Translations under genes and position numbers: made by a program
Origin: Hofstenia miamia
Lineage: Eukaryota > Xenacoelomorpha > Acoela > Hofsteniidae
DNA length: 64,000 nt
Direction of reading: 5' to 3'
NCBI GenBank assembly: GCA_900660155.1
Contig: CABFPE010000163.1
Span: 575,897-639,896 of the forward strand
Part shown: positions 1 to 10,362 of the stretch, piece after piece
How positions within the stretch are numbered: the stretch's first letter is position 1
How the letters are laid out: each line of letters begins with the position of its first letter
Notes under the pieces: generated by a model
Told to the model about the DNA's origin: nothing
Seen by the model: the letters and a program-made list of their open reading frames with translations, nothing else
Database searches by the model: none

Positions 1-670
1 TCTCTCTCTCTAGAAACTCAACCCATTTCTGCGAAACTCCATTAGCCTCTAACGTCTTCAATACCCACTTATGTGATATGCTGTCATATGCCTTCCTGTA
101 GTCTATCCATGCCATTGCCAAGTTTGTCTTCCTTCTTCTACAATTCTCCACCACTGCCTGGTCTATCAACAACTGATCTTTGCATCCTCTCGTCTTTGTC
201 CTACATCCCTTCTGCTCCTCTGGTATCAACCTATTCTGTTCTAAGTAACATGCCAGCCTACTTGAAATCACTGAAGTTAGCAATTTCCACGTTGTTGGCA
301 GATATGTTATTGGCCTGAAGTTGCTTGCCTCACTACCTTTCTTTGGGTCCTTCTGTATCAGAAATGTCCTTCCCACTACCATCCACTCTGGACACCCACT
401 CACCACACACTCCTCCAATGCTACTGCTAGTCTCTCATGAACACTTGTGAATTTCTTCAGCCAATACCCATGTACCTCATCTCTGCCTGGCGCCTTCCAA
501 TTCTTCATCTTCTTTAGAGCCTCCTTCAGCTTTGCAGTTGTGATTACTTCTTCTTCTTGTCTGAATGCCTTGTGCATCTGCTCACTCTCTATCTCTGGTC
601 CTGCACTTCCCCATATATTCTCCCAGAACCTTACTGCATCCTCGCCTGCTCTAGCTGTGGCCTTTTCTCC
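1..670 (-). mobile_element. LINE fragment, R4/Dong-like (R2 superclade) reverse transcriptase
   Basis: Read on the minus strand from about 670 down to the window edge, one frame stays open for about 222 codons. It shows the non-LTR reverse-transcriptase order: KMKNWKAPGRDEVHGYWLKK (GPDG-like box), FLIQKDPKKGSEASNFRPIT (fingers), IPEEQKGC, CKDQLLIDQAVVENCRRRKT and then motif A AMAWIDYRKAYD. The 'RRRKTNLAMAWIDYKKAYD' style is what I know from R4/Dong and related restriction-like-endonuclease LINEs. The catalytic YxDD box and C-terminal endonuclease would lie left of the window. The 5' end as present abuts an (ATT)n tract, so this is either a 5'-truncated copy or an insertion into the microsatellite. 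The lack of stops suggests a fairly young copy. Clade assignment is from memory of motifs, not from a search. Confidence 0.85.

Positions 671-723
<53 letters not shown>
671..723. repeat. (ATT)n microsatellite
   Basis: About 17 consecutive ATT units (TAA/AAT on the minus strand) lie directly at the 5' boundary of the neighbouring LINE fragment. A poly-tyrosine or poly-isoleucine reading frame through it is an artefact of the repeat. Confidence 0.97.
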
Positions 724-724
<1 letters not shown>

Positions 725-858
725 TGTTATTTTGAATAAACAAAATTATTGGGCATAGATACTAAGCTCAATGCATATGTAAATAGTTTAAGTATTTTTG
801 TCATGTGTTAGTATGTAGACTTTATATACATATTAGCAATAAATTTCCTTTAAGTCTT

Positions 859-1108
859 ATTATAATGGCGCTGAATAGCTGATTTTCGGGGATTTTTGTG
901 TATTCAACGCCCTCTTAATGGTATTTAGTGCCCTTTGCAGTTATTGGCCTCAGTTTTTATTCAATTTCAATAAAACTTGGTGTGTAGCTTCGCTATGCAA
1001 TGCTTTAATTGAGCGCTAAGTTTGAGCAAGATAGAGTTTAGGAGATATGGGCTTCCAAATTTCGGCAAAATAAACTATTATAAGGGCGGTGAATAAAAAC
1101 TAAATTAG
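859..1108 (+). repeat. Left inverted arm of the long-TIR element
   Basis: Pairs with 2,765-3,029 over its whole length, with scattered mismatches. Shared landmarks are CTTGGTGTGTAG, GTTTGAGCAAGATAG, GGGCTTCCAAATTT and CTATTATAAG. Copies of the GGGCGCTGAAT-like motif lie near 866, 905 (inverted), 926 and 1,082. Confidence 0.85.
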
Positions 1109-1284
1109 ATAGGTCAAGGGAAAAGAGGCCAACATAGTCACATCCTTGGTGTTTGTAGTCGTAAATAAGAATTTCAATGGTGATCACAGCAGAAGATGTT
1201 CAACCAAGTAGTCGGAATCCAATTTGATTCAGATCAAGCCATTTCTCATAATGGGGTATAAAGAAAAACTTTCGCACTATTCGC

Positions 1285-2500
1285 TCAAAGCACAGGGTGA
1301 TCACAGGGGTAATTGATGTCGGCCTGAGATCTGCTATGGTTGGTTTTCTCTTTTTTGGAATTGGTCGAACAAATGCTTTTTTTCCATAAGTGTGGAAAAC
1401 ATGAAGTCTTCAAACTTGTATTGAAAATCTGAGGAATAACAGGACAAAGATGTGTGCATTTGATTTCCACACAAACCAGGGAATTCCATCTGGCCCCATT
1501 GGAGTTTTCTTGATGTTCTTTACGGCATACAAGACTTGGTGTAAGCTGACTTGCAACGGAGTTTCAAAACAAACTTGAGGTGGCGCCACATAGTCAGTAT
1601 CATTTGAAATTTCTGTGAAAGAATTATTTACTTCATTTACCATCTAATGGGAGATGTTCTTCTTCCTTGAATCTGCCTGTTACTGAATTCACTTTGTTCC
1701 ACCAGCTTTTGCTCCCTTCTTTCCGTTCAAAGCTGAGTTCTTCACAATCACCTTTTTTATTTCCTTATCAAGAGTAGATGCTTTTTGCTTCATTCCTTTT
1801 CGGAGATATTTGTTCCGTGTTCCACATGCTTCAGGAGAGGGGTTATGTGGAGCGGTCTCTATTGGACATTTTAACGTATCCTTTTGGGTCAATACATTTA
1901 TTGATTATATCTGTTAAGTGTAAGAAAGAGTTGTCAAGACTTTCAGTTAACATGTCATAAACTAGAGATAAGTCAAGAGCAGCTAGTTGATGATCCAGAA
2001 TCTGAATATTGCGGATTTTGTAATCACGAAACTCGTCATAGTAGCTCTTTTTCTGAATCTTTGTTTTGGCCATACATATAACACCTTTATTGTCAGATTG
2101 CAGGAGTGTATCTATGCTCGTCGCTTGGTGGAAGTAATGTGGGTGATTGGTCAGCACAACATCAAGTAGCTTTCCTGCATGGATGGCTTCTTTGTTCATT
2201 GTTGTAAAGTTATGACGCCTTGCAATTTTCCGATAGTCGAGGTGATTGAAATCACCACCTGACAAACATTTCTTCGAATTGAAGGCACTGCTCAGCATTC
2301 ATGTCAGGTGGGAAATAAACCAGGCATACCAGGACAGTGTGGTTACAAATGTTAATCATCAGCCATAACCGTTGAAACATTTGTCTCTCTTTACTATAGA
2401 GTATCGAATATTGAATATTGGCATCAAGGTATGCACACACCCCTCTCCCGGATTTCTTGGTGGTGCTGGTGTTGGATCTGTCACTACAACATGTTTATAG
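1285..2500 (-). mobile_element. LINE fragment: AP-like endonuclease plus start of RT (CR1/RTE-like)
   Basis: On the minus strand, in LINE order, I read an endonuclease piece (GRGVCAYLDANIQYS, then TVLVCLVYFPPD, then the GDFNHLD box near 2,240, then DVVLTNHPHYFHQATS and the HK-like SDNKGVICM). Later comes the early RT segment with LYAVKNIKKTPMGPDGIPWF near 1,490-1,530 and a YFP-HLWKKS-like step near 1,400. GDFN, the LDLVLT-like box and GPDGIP are hallmarks of APE-type non-LTR ORF2. Frames shift between the pieces, so the copy is dead. RT palm motifs are absent. It lies wholly inside the long-TIR element and is unrelated to the R4/Dong-like piece at the left edge. Confidence 0.75.
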
Positions 2501-2764
2501 AAATTGTAAGAGTTGAATTTTATTAGAGCTATGACATTGCAAAAATGCTGATTGTGCTGCGAATAGTGCTCAGATCGACTTCAGACTACTTTTATTCTCT
2601 TCTAAACTTTATTTTGCATTTAGAAAAACTTTTCAACTTACTTTAAGTGAACCCAAGAGTTGATTTTCCTAAGACCGGCTGGGGAAAATTATTGATATAA
2701 CAAATTACAATAAAATATTAAGCGCCCTTATAATAAACCCTTAGTTATATTTAGTGCCATTATA

Positions 2765-3029
2765 ATAGTTCAATTTAGTTTGCATTCAGTGGTCTTATAA
2801 TAGGTCATTTTGGCAAAATTTGGAAGCCCATTTCTCTTAAACTAATGTCCCTATCTTGCTCAAACATAAGGCACAATTGAAGCATTTCATAGCGAAACTA
2901 CACACCAAGTTTCATTGAAATCGAATAAAAACTGAAGCCAAATAATGCAAAGGGCGCTGAATGCTATGGAGGGAGGGCACTGAATACCAGAAAATCCCCG
3001 AAAATCAGCTATTCAGTCCCTTTATAATA
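2765..3029 (-). repeat. Right inverted arm of the long-TIR element
   Basis: Inverted partner of 859-1,108. It carries further GGGCGCTGAAT-like copies near 2,722, 2,755, 2,790, 2,948, 2,972 and 3,012, mostly followed or preceded by TTATAA. It is followed immediately by an AAT-rich stretch. Confidence 0.85.
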
Positions 3030-3065
3030 ATAATAGTAGTAATAATAATAAAAATAATAATAATT
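3024..3065. repeat. Imperfect (AAT)n tract
   Basis: Short AAT/AGT-rich low-complexity tract at the right edge of the long-TIR element. It obscures any target-site duplication. Confidence 0.85.
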
Positions 3066-4448
3066 ATCTCTAAAAAAGGGGATTCACGCTAAAAAGTTAA
3101 TTTTGAATTTAGTGTTGCGCAAAGCAAGCAGGATTTCGTTAATCCTGATGATCGTTCTAAGCCACAGACCCAATTCGGACGATTGTTCAACTCTCCCATG
3201 AGGCATAGTGGTCGTCGTTTTATTAGCACTTCCCGATTCTCAGTCAATTCTAATGTAGATTCTGCGGTTTCCAATGGTTTTACACCTTCAAATTCCATTT
3301 GTTCTAAATTAGTTGACAGGTATTTTTCTTATGCATTTCAGGTCATTTTATATAGCATAACCAACATTGCAAAGAGAATTTCTTAGAATTACAATTTTTT
3401 ATTTTGACAAACACATTTCCAAATTCAGGAGAAATTTTTCAAAACAGCAGTAGGCAGGGTTGGCATGTTTAAAGCAACGGTTTTTTAAATTTATAGAGAA
3501 CTTTAAGGAAAGTTTAGAAAATATTTTTTGGATTTCGTCCGTTCACACTTTCATAACCAATTTTATACAGCAAATACTGTAAAACTTGCGTTTTGTTTAC
3601 GTCTATGCAACAAAAATGATAAAGTTATCATAATTAAATGTTTGCTACTGTATGTATTTTAAGTAAAATTTTAGTACCTTAATGTGGGCCTGTCTACGAG
3701 CAAAAAACATTGTTTTGAACTTTTAATACCTTTGTTTGCCAACCCTGGCAGTAGGTGAGAAGTAAAGTTATGAATTATTTTAAAATCATTCTGAGATACT
3801 GAGAATGTATCTCTCATCGTAAATTAATATTTTTTCAAAGTTTGTTGCGAGTATGAATGATTTTAAACTTCACGTACACGTGGTTAAAATATCGTTCATA
3901 CAATATATTGTTATAGCCATATATGCAAAACAAAAATTATATAAAGCTCATATATTGTAAATTTAATCTGCGGAAGTGTTTCTTAATTTCCTATAGGTAG
4001 TGAGATATCCGTGTTGGGTTTATGTCCGCGTAGACATATAGTAGTTCACGGAAACTCGTTTGTTGTCTCCTGGGACATTTGTTACATTAACATGTAGGTT
4101 CAGTTCTATAAAACTTGCATCGAATATCATTTTGAATTATTTTCGTTTTTTGTAATTCTTATACAAATCTTGCCTGTTAGGTTTCTGTGAAAACAAAATT
4201 TCAAGGTAACATCGACAGGGGAATCCTCGTTTTTCAAGTTTTTACCATTAAGTTAATATGGAAACTTTAACGAACTCTTGAAGTTTTTCAATTATAGCAC
4301 CCGAATTCTTTTTGTCCTCTTTAATTGTTATTGAAGAATGATATATTCATTCAGTAGTAACATTATTTATAGTACAATATATTTTTTCATTTATAAAGTA
4401 CATCTATACAAAATTGGATTAATATATTCTGCGGCGCTGTGATGATTT
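3066..4448. other. AT-rich non-coding stretch, nothing recognised
   Basis: Only short chance reading frames are seen on either strand. No splice-flanked frame, transposase motif or structured repeat was found. Confidence 0.5.
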
Positions 4449-4449
4449 A

Positions 4450-5010
4450 TACGAGGAGAATTCAAAAAGTTCTAAGTCAAATGCCATAAATTCAAAATTA
4501 GTGTTTATTTCTGTAAAATCATGTATAATCGTGATCTTGATATTTCTCGAACAATTTTGACATGTTTCTTCATTCTAGTTTTGTTCTTCAGAGAGTTATG
4601 TTACATATAACATTACTGACTTTTTGGCTTTAACAATGAACCAATTTGAGATCCGGGCAAACATTAAATTTTTAACAAAACTTCAATGGAAACCTCCCGA
4701 AATTATTAAAGCTTTGAAAAATGTTTATGGGGCTCCTCTCTGTCCAGAGCCGTTGTTTATAACTGAGGCAAGCGATTTAAGGATGGTAGGGAAGAGCTTG
4801 AAGACCATCCAAGGGAAGGAAGACCATCCACATCAATGAATGCCCAAAACCTTTCATTCAAACCGATGCCTAACCGCGGAAAACATGAAAGCAAAGTTTC
4901 GATTTTCAGCAGAAACACTTTACAAAAATGTTATTTCCAAACAACAATGCTGAAAAAACCGAAACCGAAGTCTATTTTGGAAGCCGCCGAGCATTGATTG
5001 TCAGTATAAA
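4450..5010 (+). mobile_element. Decayed mariner-like element (5' end and transposase N-terminus)
   Basis: A terminal-repeat-like end, CGAGGAGAATTCAAAAAGTT, follows a TA at about 4,451. The gene remnant starts at the ATG near 4,636: MNQFEIRANIKFLTKLQWKP then IIKALKNVYG, the first helix-turn-helix of mariner transposases. Pieces of the next step (GRKSLEDHP-like and GRPSTSMN-like) follow in other frames up to about 4,840. A later HTH-like piece (AENMKAKFRFSAETLYKNV) lies near 4,890. The DDD catalytic part and the 3' terminal repeat are not found here. The copy is frameshifted and internally deleted. Confidence 0.65.
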
Positions 5011-5736
5011 TGTGATACAATTGGCAATTTTTGTTCACAGTATTCTGAAATGAATTTTGTGTATATTACGCATAGAAATGGTCCTCGGACCGAACCCTAC
5101 AGAATCCCGTATTTTGGTGGTCTCTTCAATCCCTGTATTCCGTTATGAAGAGTGATTGATGCCGATTGGGAAGATAGTTCTTAAACCATATCATTCCTGT
5201 TCTCAGATGCCGATTCTTAGGAAACATAATTAAACATCTTGATCAATTTGATCAAATGCTGCTGATTGTCCACAAGAACTACAGCAGCAAATTTTTCTTA
5301 TCGGTTTTTAAAATTTCATCATGACAAATTTTTATTATACCTCTCTGGACAGAATGCAGTCTTTTGTAGGCAGATTAAAACCGCGAAAGACTATCATTTT
5401 TCTGAATATAATTATAGTTGATTGTATGCAGCTCTTTCTATTATCTTCGCCAAAAATGGTAAATTTGAAATTGGCCTAATAGAAACTGAATCAGATTGGT
5501 GGTTTGTGGCATTCTTCAGTTGATCTGTGAATTAATAGAGGTATTAGCGATACGTTGAGTTAATGGAAGTATTTCCTCTATTAATGGTTGCTTTTTTAAT
5601 AGTGATACATTTATGCATTCTGCTTGGCATGTGTATTTTGGTGCGAAATTAATTTCTAGTTTTCTATGAATTCCTGGTTAAATGCTTAATTAAGCCTCAT
5701 TGAAATTCTATTTTGAAGACCTCAAATTCGTATTTG
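5011..5736. other. AT-rich stretch without a recognised feature
   Basis: No credible frame, repeat boundary or RNA gene was seen. Sequence just right of it could be the 3' UTR of the candidate minus-strand exons at 5,737-5,973, if those are real. Confidence 0.4.
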
Positions 5737-5973
5737 CTATTGATTTCTGTCTGAAATTTTTTTGAACAATCTTAATTGGAATAGGAAAAGAACAAAATTT
5801 GTGAGTGAAAGAGATTGTCCTACATATATGCCAGGTCAATTTTTGCTCAAAAAATGTACCTTGTAGAAAATTTTTATCGTCGTTTTCCTCATCTGTGAGT
5901 CTGTGCAATACTGATCTGAGAAATCCATGTAGACATAAAATTGATACATCATTGAAACTTTCATTCAATTCAC
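5737..5973 (-). CDS. Candidate 3'-terminal exons of an unidentified host gene
   Basis: On the minus strand an exon can be drawn from 5,973 (after ATTAGCAG) to 5,860 (before GTACAT). It encodes ELNESFNDVSILCLHGFL then RSVLHRLTDEENDDKNFLQ. A second exon from 5,750 (after AAATTTCAG) adds DRNQ and a stop at 5,739-5,737. The phases agree (2 nt in, 1 nt out) and the intron would be 109 bp, in keeping with the short introns of ARFRP1 next door. A further upstream piece may exist near 6,040-6,100 (IFNICNQNDVFEY). I do not recognise the protein. It could be a chance frame, because it is short and has no homologue I can name. Confidence 0.3.
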
Positions 5974-6423
5974 CTGCTAATTACACTCGAGTAATAGTAA
6001 TGTTTTGTTCCATTCAAAATCCAAAGGACAATATTCAAACACATCATTTTGATTGCAAATATTGAAAATCGCCAACTGGAGGTTCTAAGAAACTGCTGAT
6101 AATGATATCAAAACGAAGATATCGCCAAATCCCATGGTGAATGAAAAATATGACCGCAGTTTCACTAATTACGACTTAAATATTGACCAGAGGGAAAACT
6201 AAGTCATGAATAGATTTGTGAGAACCAAATGTAGAAAGAAAGATAAATTTCAATTTAAAAATTAGCGTTTTAAGGCGTCTGAAAAAATGTTTACTGAATA
6301 TACATACAGAGGTACACCTACAAATATCAAGTAAATATTTTTAATATAGAGTTATAAATAAAGAAAACCACTAAAAATCAAGAGCAATAAAACCCAAAAC
6401 GATATATTTCAAATCAAATACTA

Positions 6424-7100
6424 CAGTATTTCCCACCCAAATATCCGATATGTGCACTCAATTATCCGAATGGTGCGGTCGAATATCCGATCAGTTCAAA
6501 CGAAAATCCAAAGTATGCACACAATTATCCGAATTGTGCATATATTATCCAATGAGTGCACACAAATATCCGAATTATGCATACAAAAATCCGTATAGAT
6601 TTATTAACTGTAGATTTTCACAGAAATAAAGGATTAATTTAATATTCTGAATTGTAAAAATGAATTTAAATGTACTTTAAAACTTAACGTCAATTAAAGA
6701 AATACTTTTGTAATAAGTCTTTCTGATTTATTTTCAATTTTTATCTTATAAAAGTACAGTAATTCATTGAACATCATATTTTCACAACTTTTAACAACAT
6801 AAAGTTAATAAGCCAAAAAATAATGCCGAAATTTACAAGTCCACTAAATTGTTTGCTCGAGGTACCACCTGAGTTATTATTTGAAATGGTATTGCAAGAT
6901 TATTATGAACATCTACAGTTAATAAATCTATACGGATTTTTGTATGCATAATTCGGATATTTGTGTGCACTCATTGGATTATATATGCACAATTCGGATA
7001 ATTGTGTGCATACTTTGGATTTTTTTGAACTGATCGGATATTCGACCGCACCATTCGGATAATTGAGTGCACATATCGGATATTTGGGTGGGAAATACTG
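6424..7100. mobile_element. Palindromic MITE with pogo/mariner-like ends (CAGTATTTCCC, TA target)
   Basis: The element begins CAGTATTTCCCACCC at 6,424 and ends with its exact complement at 7,100. TA dinucleotides lie on both sides (6,422-6,423 and 7,101-7,102). The inverted arms are about 195 bp (6,424-6,620 and 6,906-7,100) and nearly identical, around a spacer of about 285 bp. TA targets with CAGT-starting ends are typical of the pogo/Tigger branch of Tc1/mariner. There is no coding capacity. Near-identity of the arms suggests recent activity or gene conversion. The spacer is plain AT-rich DNA. Confidence 0.85.
6439..6605 (+). repeat. Eight tandem 21-bp units in the MITE arm
   Basis: Directly inside the terminal CAGTATTTCCCACCC come eight units of 21 bp (one of 20). 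The core is AA(A/T)TATCCGAAT followed by a TGCAC-like half. Starts lie at 6,439, 6,460, 6,481, 6,502, 6,523, 6,544, 6,564 and 6,585. The same array is mirrored in the right arm up to 7,085. The period is two helical turns. Confidence 0.85.
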
Positions 7101-7102
7101 TA

Positions 7103-7952
7103 GATAGCACTAATAAAGTACACAAAGAAATTAAAGTTGAAGAAAATTGATCGCGAATAAACGCCATAATAAATTTGCATCAATAATAAATTTCAATTAT
7201 TATCACACATTAATAATCCATAAACTACGATGGATATAAAAAATTAACTAATTCAATGAAACAATATTTAGAAAAAATAAAATTTCCCATTCATTTTCTG
7301 AAGGTTAATAAATATTATAAATGTGCAATCATCAAGAATATTTTTCTCACCAAAATGCGAAATCAGCCACTCAGTATATTATTTATCTTTTAAAGGGTAA
7401 TTACATGCGTATGTTTCAGTTTTGAAGAATAGCTAAAATTTTATTGAAAAGATTACATTAAGCACTTTAATGGACAGTATTTTATGTCAAGGACGTCCTT
7501 GATTAAATCTACTTTGTTTATGGGAAGAGGCAAAATAACCTGTTTTCTTAAAAATCATTCGTAAAAAAACTAAACTTCAACTCAAAAATGGTTTACATTA
7601 AATTGATACTTGAATTCGGGGACTGTAATGCAAATGACACATTCTTGTAAAAAAGCACTTATAGAGGATAAACATGAAAATATGCGAGAACATAAATATT
7701 GCGGAGAATAAATGCAATATTTTATAATTCAAGAAATAAATTCGTTGGAATTTCTATTTTGCAAGATTAAATGGCTAACCTCACATTTTAGAAAATATAC
7801 CTAAATGTAGATATTTTATCCCAATTTAAGGTCAAACTGTTCTATAATGCGGCTTCTTTTCATTGATATCATTTAAATTTAAGCTACATTAGAATTTTTC
7901 AAATACAATATTTAGTTCAAATGATTTTATGAATTATAAAATACGGATTTTT
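7103..7952. other. Downstream flank of ARFRP1, no feature recognised
   Basis: AT-rich. On the minus strand this is the 3' flank of ARFRP1. No canonical AATAAA was seen within about 400 bases of its stop codon, so the 3' end of the transcript cannot be placed. Confidence 0.4.
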
Positions 7953-8999
7953 TTACCATTTTTCACGAGGAAGCCGATAAACATTGCGTTTTACAGCACC
8001 GGCAATCCATATAATTGCATCCTGCACATTTTCACCAGTATAGGCAGAAACTCCTCGTATTACAAATTCCCGGTCTCCACAAAGTTTTTGATTTGTTCTA
8101 AAATACAAACAATACAAGGACTTTTCAAAAATGCTTACTGATTTGACAATTTGTGGGATTTTGAAACTTTTAATAAGGCATCTTTGACATCCACCGGAGT
8201 AAGACATTTTGGAAGATCTTGTTTATTACAACAGACAAATAGTGGCACATGTTCTAGATTTGACGAAAGACTAATCTCGACAAGTTCATTTAGAGATTCC
8301 TCCAGACGGTTGTGATCGTTGCAATCTTATTTATAGTTTAATTTTGGATACTATAGTAGAAAGGGAAATATTGAAAAATGAGAAGCTATCCAATAAACAA
8401 TTTTTCAAAAAATTAGATTCTTGCAATGAACTGTGTCAAAACCATGAAAGGATTAATAAAATATACCTATAATATGCATTATATTTTTTAGGTGACGTCT
8501 ATACCCCCGATGATGAAGCAATCAGAGCAAGATTTTTGGTGGTATACTGACATAAAAATAATTAATTTTTCGTTTTAATAACAACATAGAACCTGGTTAA
8601 AAAATAAAGATGTAGGTTAATGGATCATTATTTCTAATACGCTAATAATTTTGTACAGTGTTTGAAACTAGGCTTGTAAAATTAAACTATAGGACCTATA
8701 ACGTAAATAACAGCATGACATTCACTGAAATATTTTGGCCATAATTCCCGTAAATCAGTTTGTCCACCGAGATCCCAAAACAACAATCGAATTCCATCAA
8801 CGTCAATCCTTGAGACATTCAAACCAACAGTGCTGGGCATTTTATCCAAAGGTCTTTTTAATTTGTAATTTGCAGTACAAAGAAGATTTGACTGCTCAAG
8901 AAAAGTACTTTTGCCTGCATTATCAAGGCCAATGAGCAAAATACAATATTCATCTACTTGCCAAAAGTAATCCCACGCTCCAGATAGCAAGGAATACAT
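7953..8999 (-). CDS. ARFRP1: ARFRP1-like Arf-related small GTPase
   Basis: Three coding exons on the minus strand: 8,999-8,696, 8,325-8,139 and 8,097-7,953 (304, 187 and 145 nt). They give 211 residues; the human protein has about 201. Splice sites are GT/AG, with phases 1 and 2. The first intron is 370 bp and the second only 41 bp. GTPase motifs are complete: P-loop GLDNAGKS (24-31), switch I threonine in STVGLN (about 57), WDLGGQ (75-80), NKQD (135-138) and SA (181-182). The start MYSLLSGAWDYF matches the family start, so an in-frame ATG at 9,050 was not chosen. Residue 2 is Tyr, not the myristoylated Gly of true Arfs. The C-terminus RNVYRLPREKW matches the family's RNVHRPPR ending. ARFRP1 (yeast Arl3) acts at the trans-Golgi, recruiting ARL1 and golgins and supporting endosome-to-Golgi traffic. 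Confidence 0.95.
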
Positions 9000-9927
9000 G
9001 CTACATTGGTATCTAACTAAAAACATCAGCTTAGTACGTAAAGTATACATTTGTGCACTATATCAAACTGTTTGCTAAATAATGTCCATAACCTTTATAG
9101 AATGCACCTTAAAATCGTTAGAAAATTGTTTCAAAAAAAAGCAACTTCAACGTTCATCCACTATATATTGTAAAACTAACCAATTTTTCCAAAATTCATG
9201 AGGACTTTCTTGACAGAATGAATTAAATTGCATGAAATTTATTAATGTGTATTTCGATACACTGTGTTCAAACCAATGTTGAAAATCTTAAAGTCTACTA
9301 CTTGTCTACTGTTGTTAGATATTAAATACGTTGGTGCATATTTTAACTGCGCCTATTTAATACGTGTTAAATTGTCTATGTGTATTTTTTCTTTCATATA
9401 ATGAATACAGAACATGGTTTATTCTTGCAATTGGTAATGTAGTATACATGAGAAATCTATTTACACCTGTTAGGACTTTTTGAAAAGTCAAATCATGCTT
9501 TTCTGGATGACATTGTAGAGGATGCCATATTGCTTGATTCCTAAATATTGCTGTCTTGATATGAATAATATGAGCCAAAAGCTATTTGATTAGTTTTAGG
9601 GCACATGCCAGACTTCCACCAAACACCAGTAGTTTAACAGAATGAGAAATGTAGATATTTGTATATAGTGATTCTATGGCAGGGCCATTGTTTACCTAGT
9701 ACACTATCTGAATTCTGATTATCGCATAATTATCAAACATTCCAATACTGAGATTATGTAGGGATCAACACCAAGTTTGGTATTAAGATAATGAAGTTTA
9801 GATTAGAAAGTTTACATTAGAAAATCAAAGTCAGAAGAGACGCTGTTTACCGAAAACCAACACAACAGATGATCAATAATGAGTCTTTGTTAATTAATAA
9901 TGTCATTGTCCCAGTGGGGCTAAATCG
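9000..9927. other. Upstream flank of ARFRP1, no promoter element recognised
   Basis: This is the 5' side of ARFRP1 on the minus strand and should hold its promoter and any 5' UTR exon. I see no convincing TATA box or CpG-rich segment. An antisense-oriented 73-codon frame near 9,357-9,578 has no motif and is probably chance. Confidence 0.35.
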
Positions 9928-10244
9928 TCCTAGAGAGTATCTCCTCTCGGTTGGTTCTCGGAGAAGCCAACCAGCCAAGATGAAATGCGAAAGCCGAAAA
10001 AAGGGTGGCCCTGAGCTAACACTCGACGGGCGCGTCGCTGTACGGAGTCCCGTATGTACAGTTGATGTTAAACAACAGGGTAGAAGAAGGTGTCAGCATA
10101 TGTACTTTGTGCATCACCTTCTTATACCCTATTGTTTAAGGTCCACTCTTGGTTCGGGACTCCGCAAAGCGACGCGCCCGTAAAGTATTAGCTCAGCGTT
10201 AGCTTCTCCAGGAACCACCACGAGGAGGTTACTCTCTAGGACGG
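9928..10244. repeat. 317-bp extended imperfect inverted repeat (hairpin)
   Basis: The two halves are reverse complements over almost their full length, around a centre near 10,100. Paired landmarks: CGTCCTAGAGAGTA, then TCTCGGAGAAGC against CCTGGAGAAGC, then CTGAGCTAA, then ACGGGCGCGTCGCT, then CGGAGTCCCG, then TTAAACAACAGGGTA against TTAAACAATAGGGTA, then AAGAAGGTG. The left half has an extra block of about 40 bases near 9,970-10,015. GC content is clearly above its surroundings. No good frame crosses it. It could be a MITE, two head-to-head copies of a repeat unit, or the template of a foldback RNA. No target duplication was found. Confidence 0.85.
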
Positions 10245-10362
10245 TTCAGGCACAAGGCCCTTTCGGTTCCCTGGTGCCGCCATGTGTGCTATGCGCATGT
10301 GGGGGCAGTAATGATGATGTGAGACTGTCTGTTTGTCTTGTGGAAGCAGACGGCGACGTCTA

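Larger units (their letters stand above)
859..3029. mobile_element. Long-TIR DNA element carrying an internal LINE piece
   Basis: Two inverted arms of about 250 bp (859-1,108 and 2,765-3,029) bound about 1.65 kb of DNA. Outer ends match as TTATAATGGCGCTGAATAGC on the left and TTATAAAGGGACTGAATAGC on the complement of the right end, and both continue with GATTTTCGGGGATTTT. A short motif, roughly TTATAAGGGCGCTGAAT, recurs several times in each arm, as expected for subterminal transposase-binding repeats. No transposase was recognised. The interior holds an antisense endonuclease/RT piece of a LINE. I could not decide the target-site duplication because the flanks are TAT/AAT-rich, so the superfamily is open. 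Confidence 0.75.

Noticed and set aside
447-758. Plus-strand frames with poly-Ile or poly-Tyr ends
   Set aside because: They are the antisense of the LINE reverse-transcriptase frame running into the (ATT)n tract.
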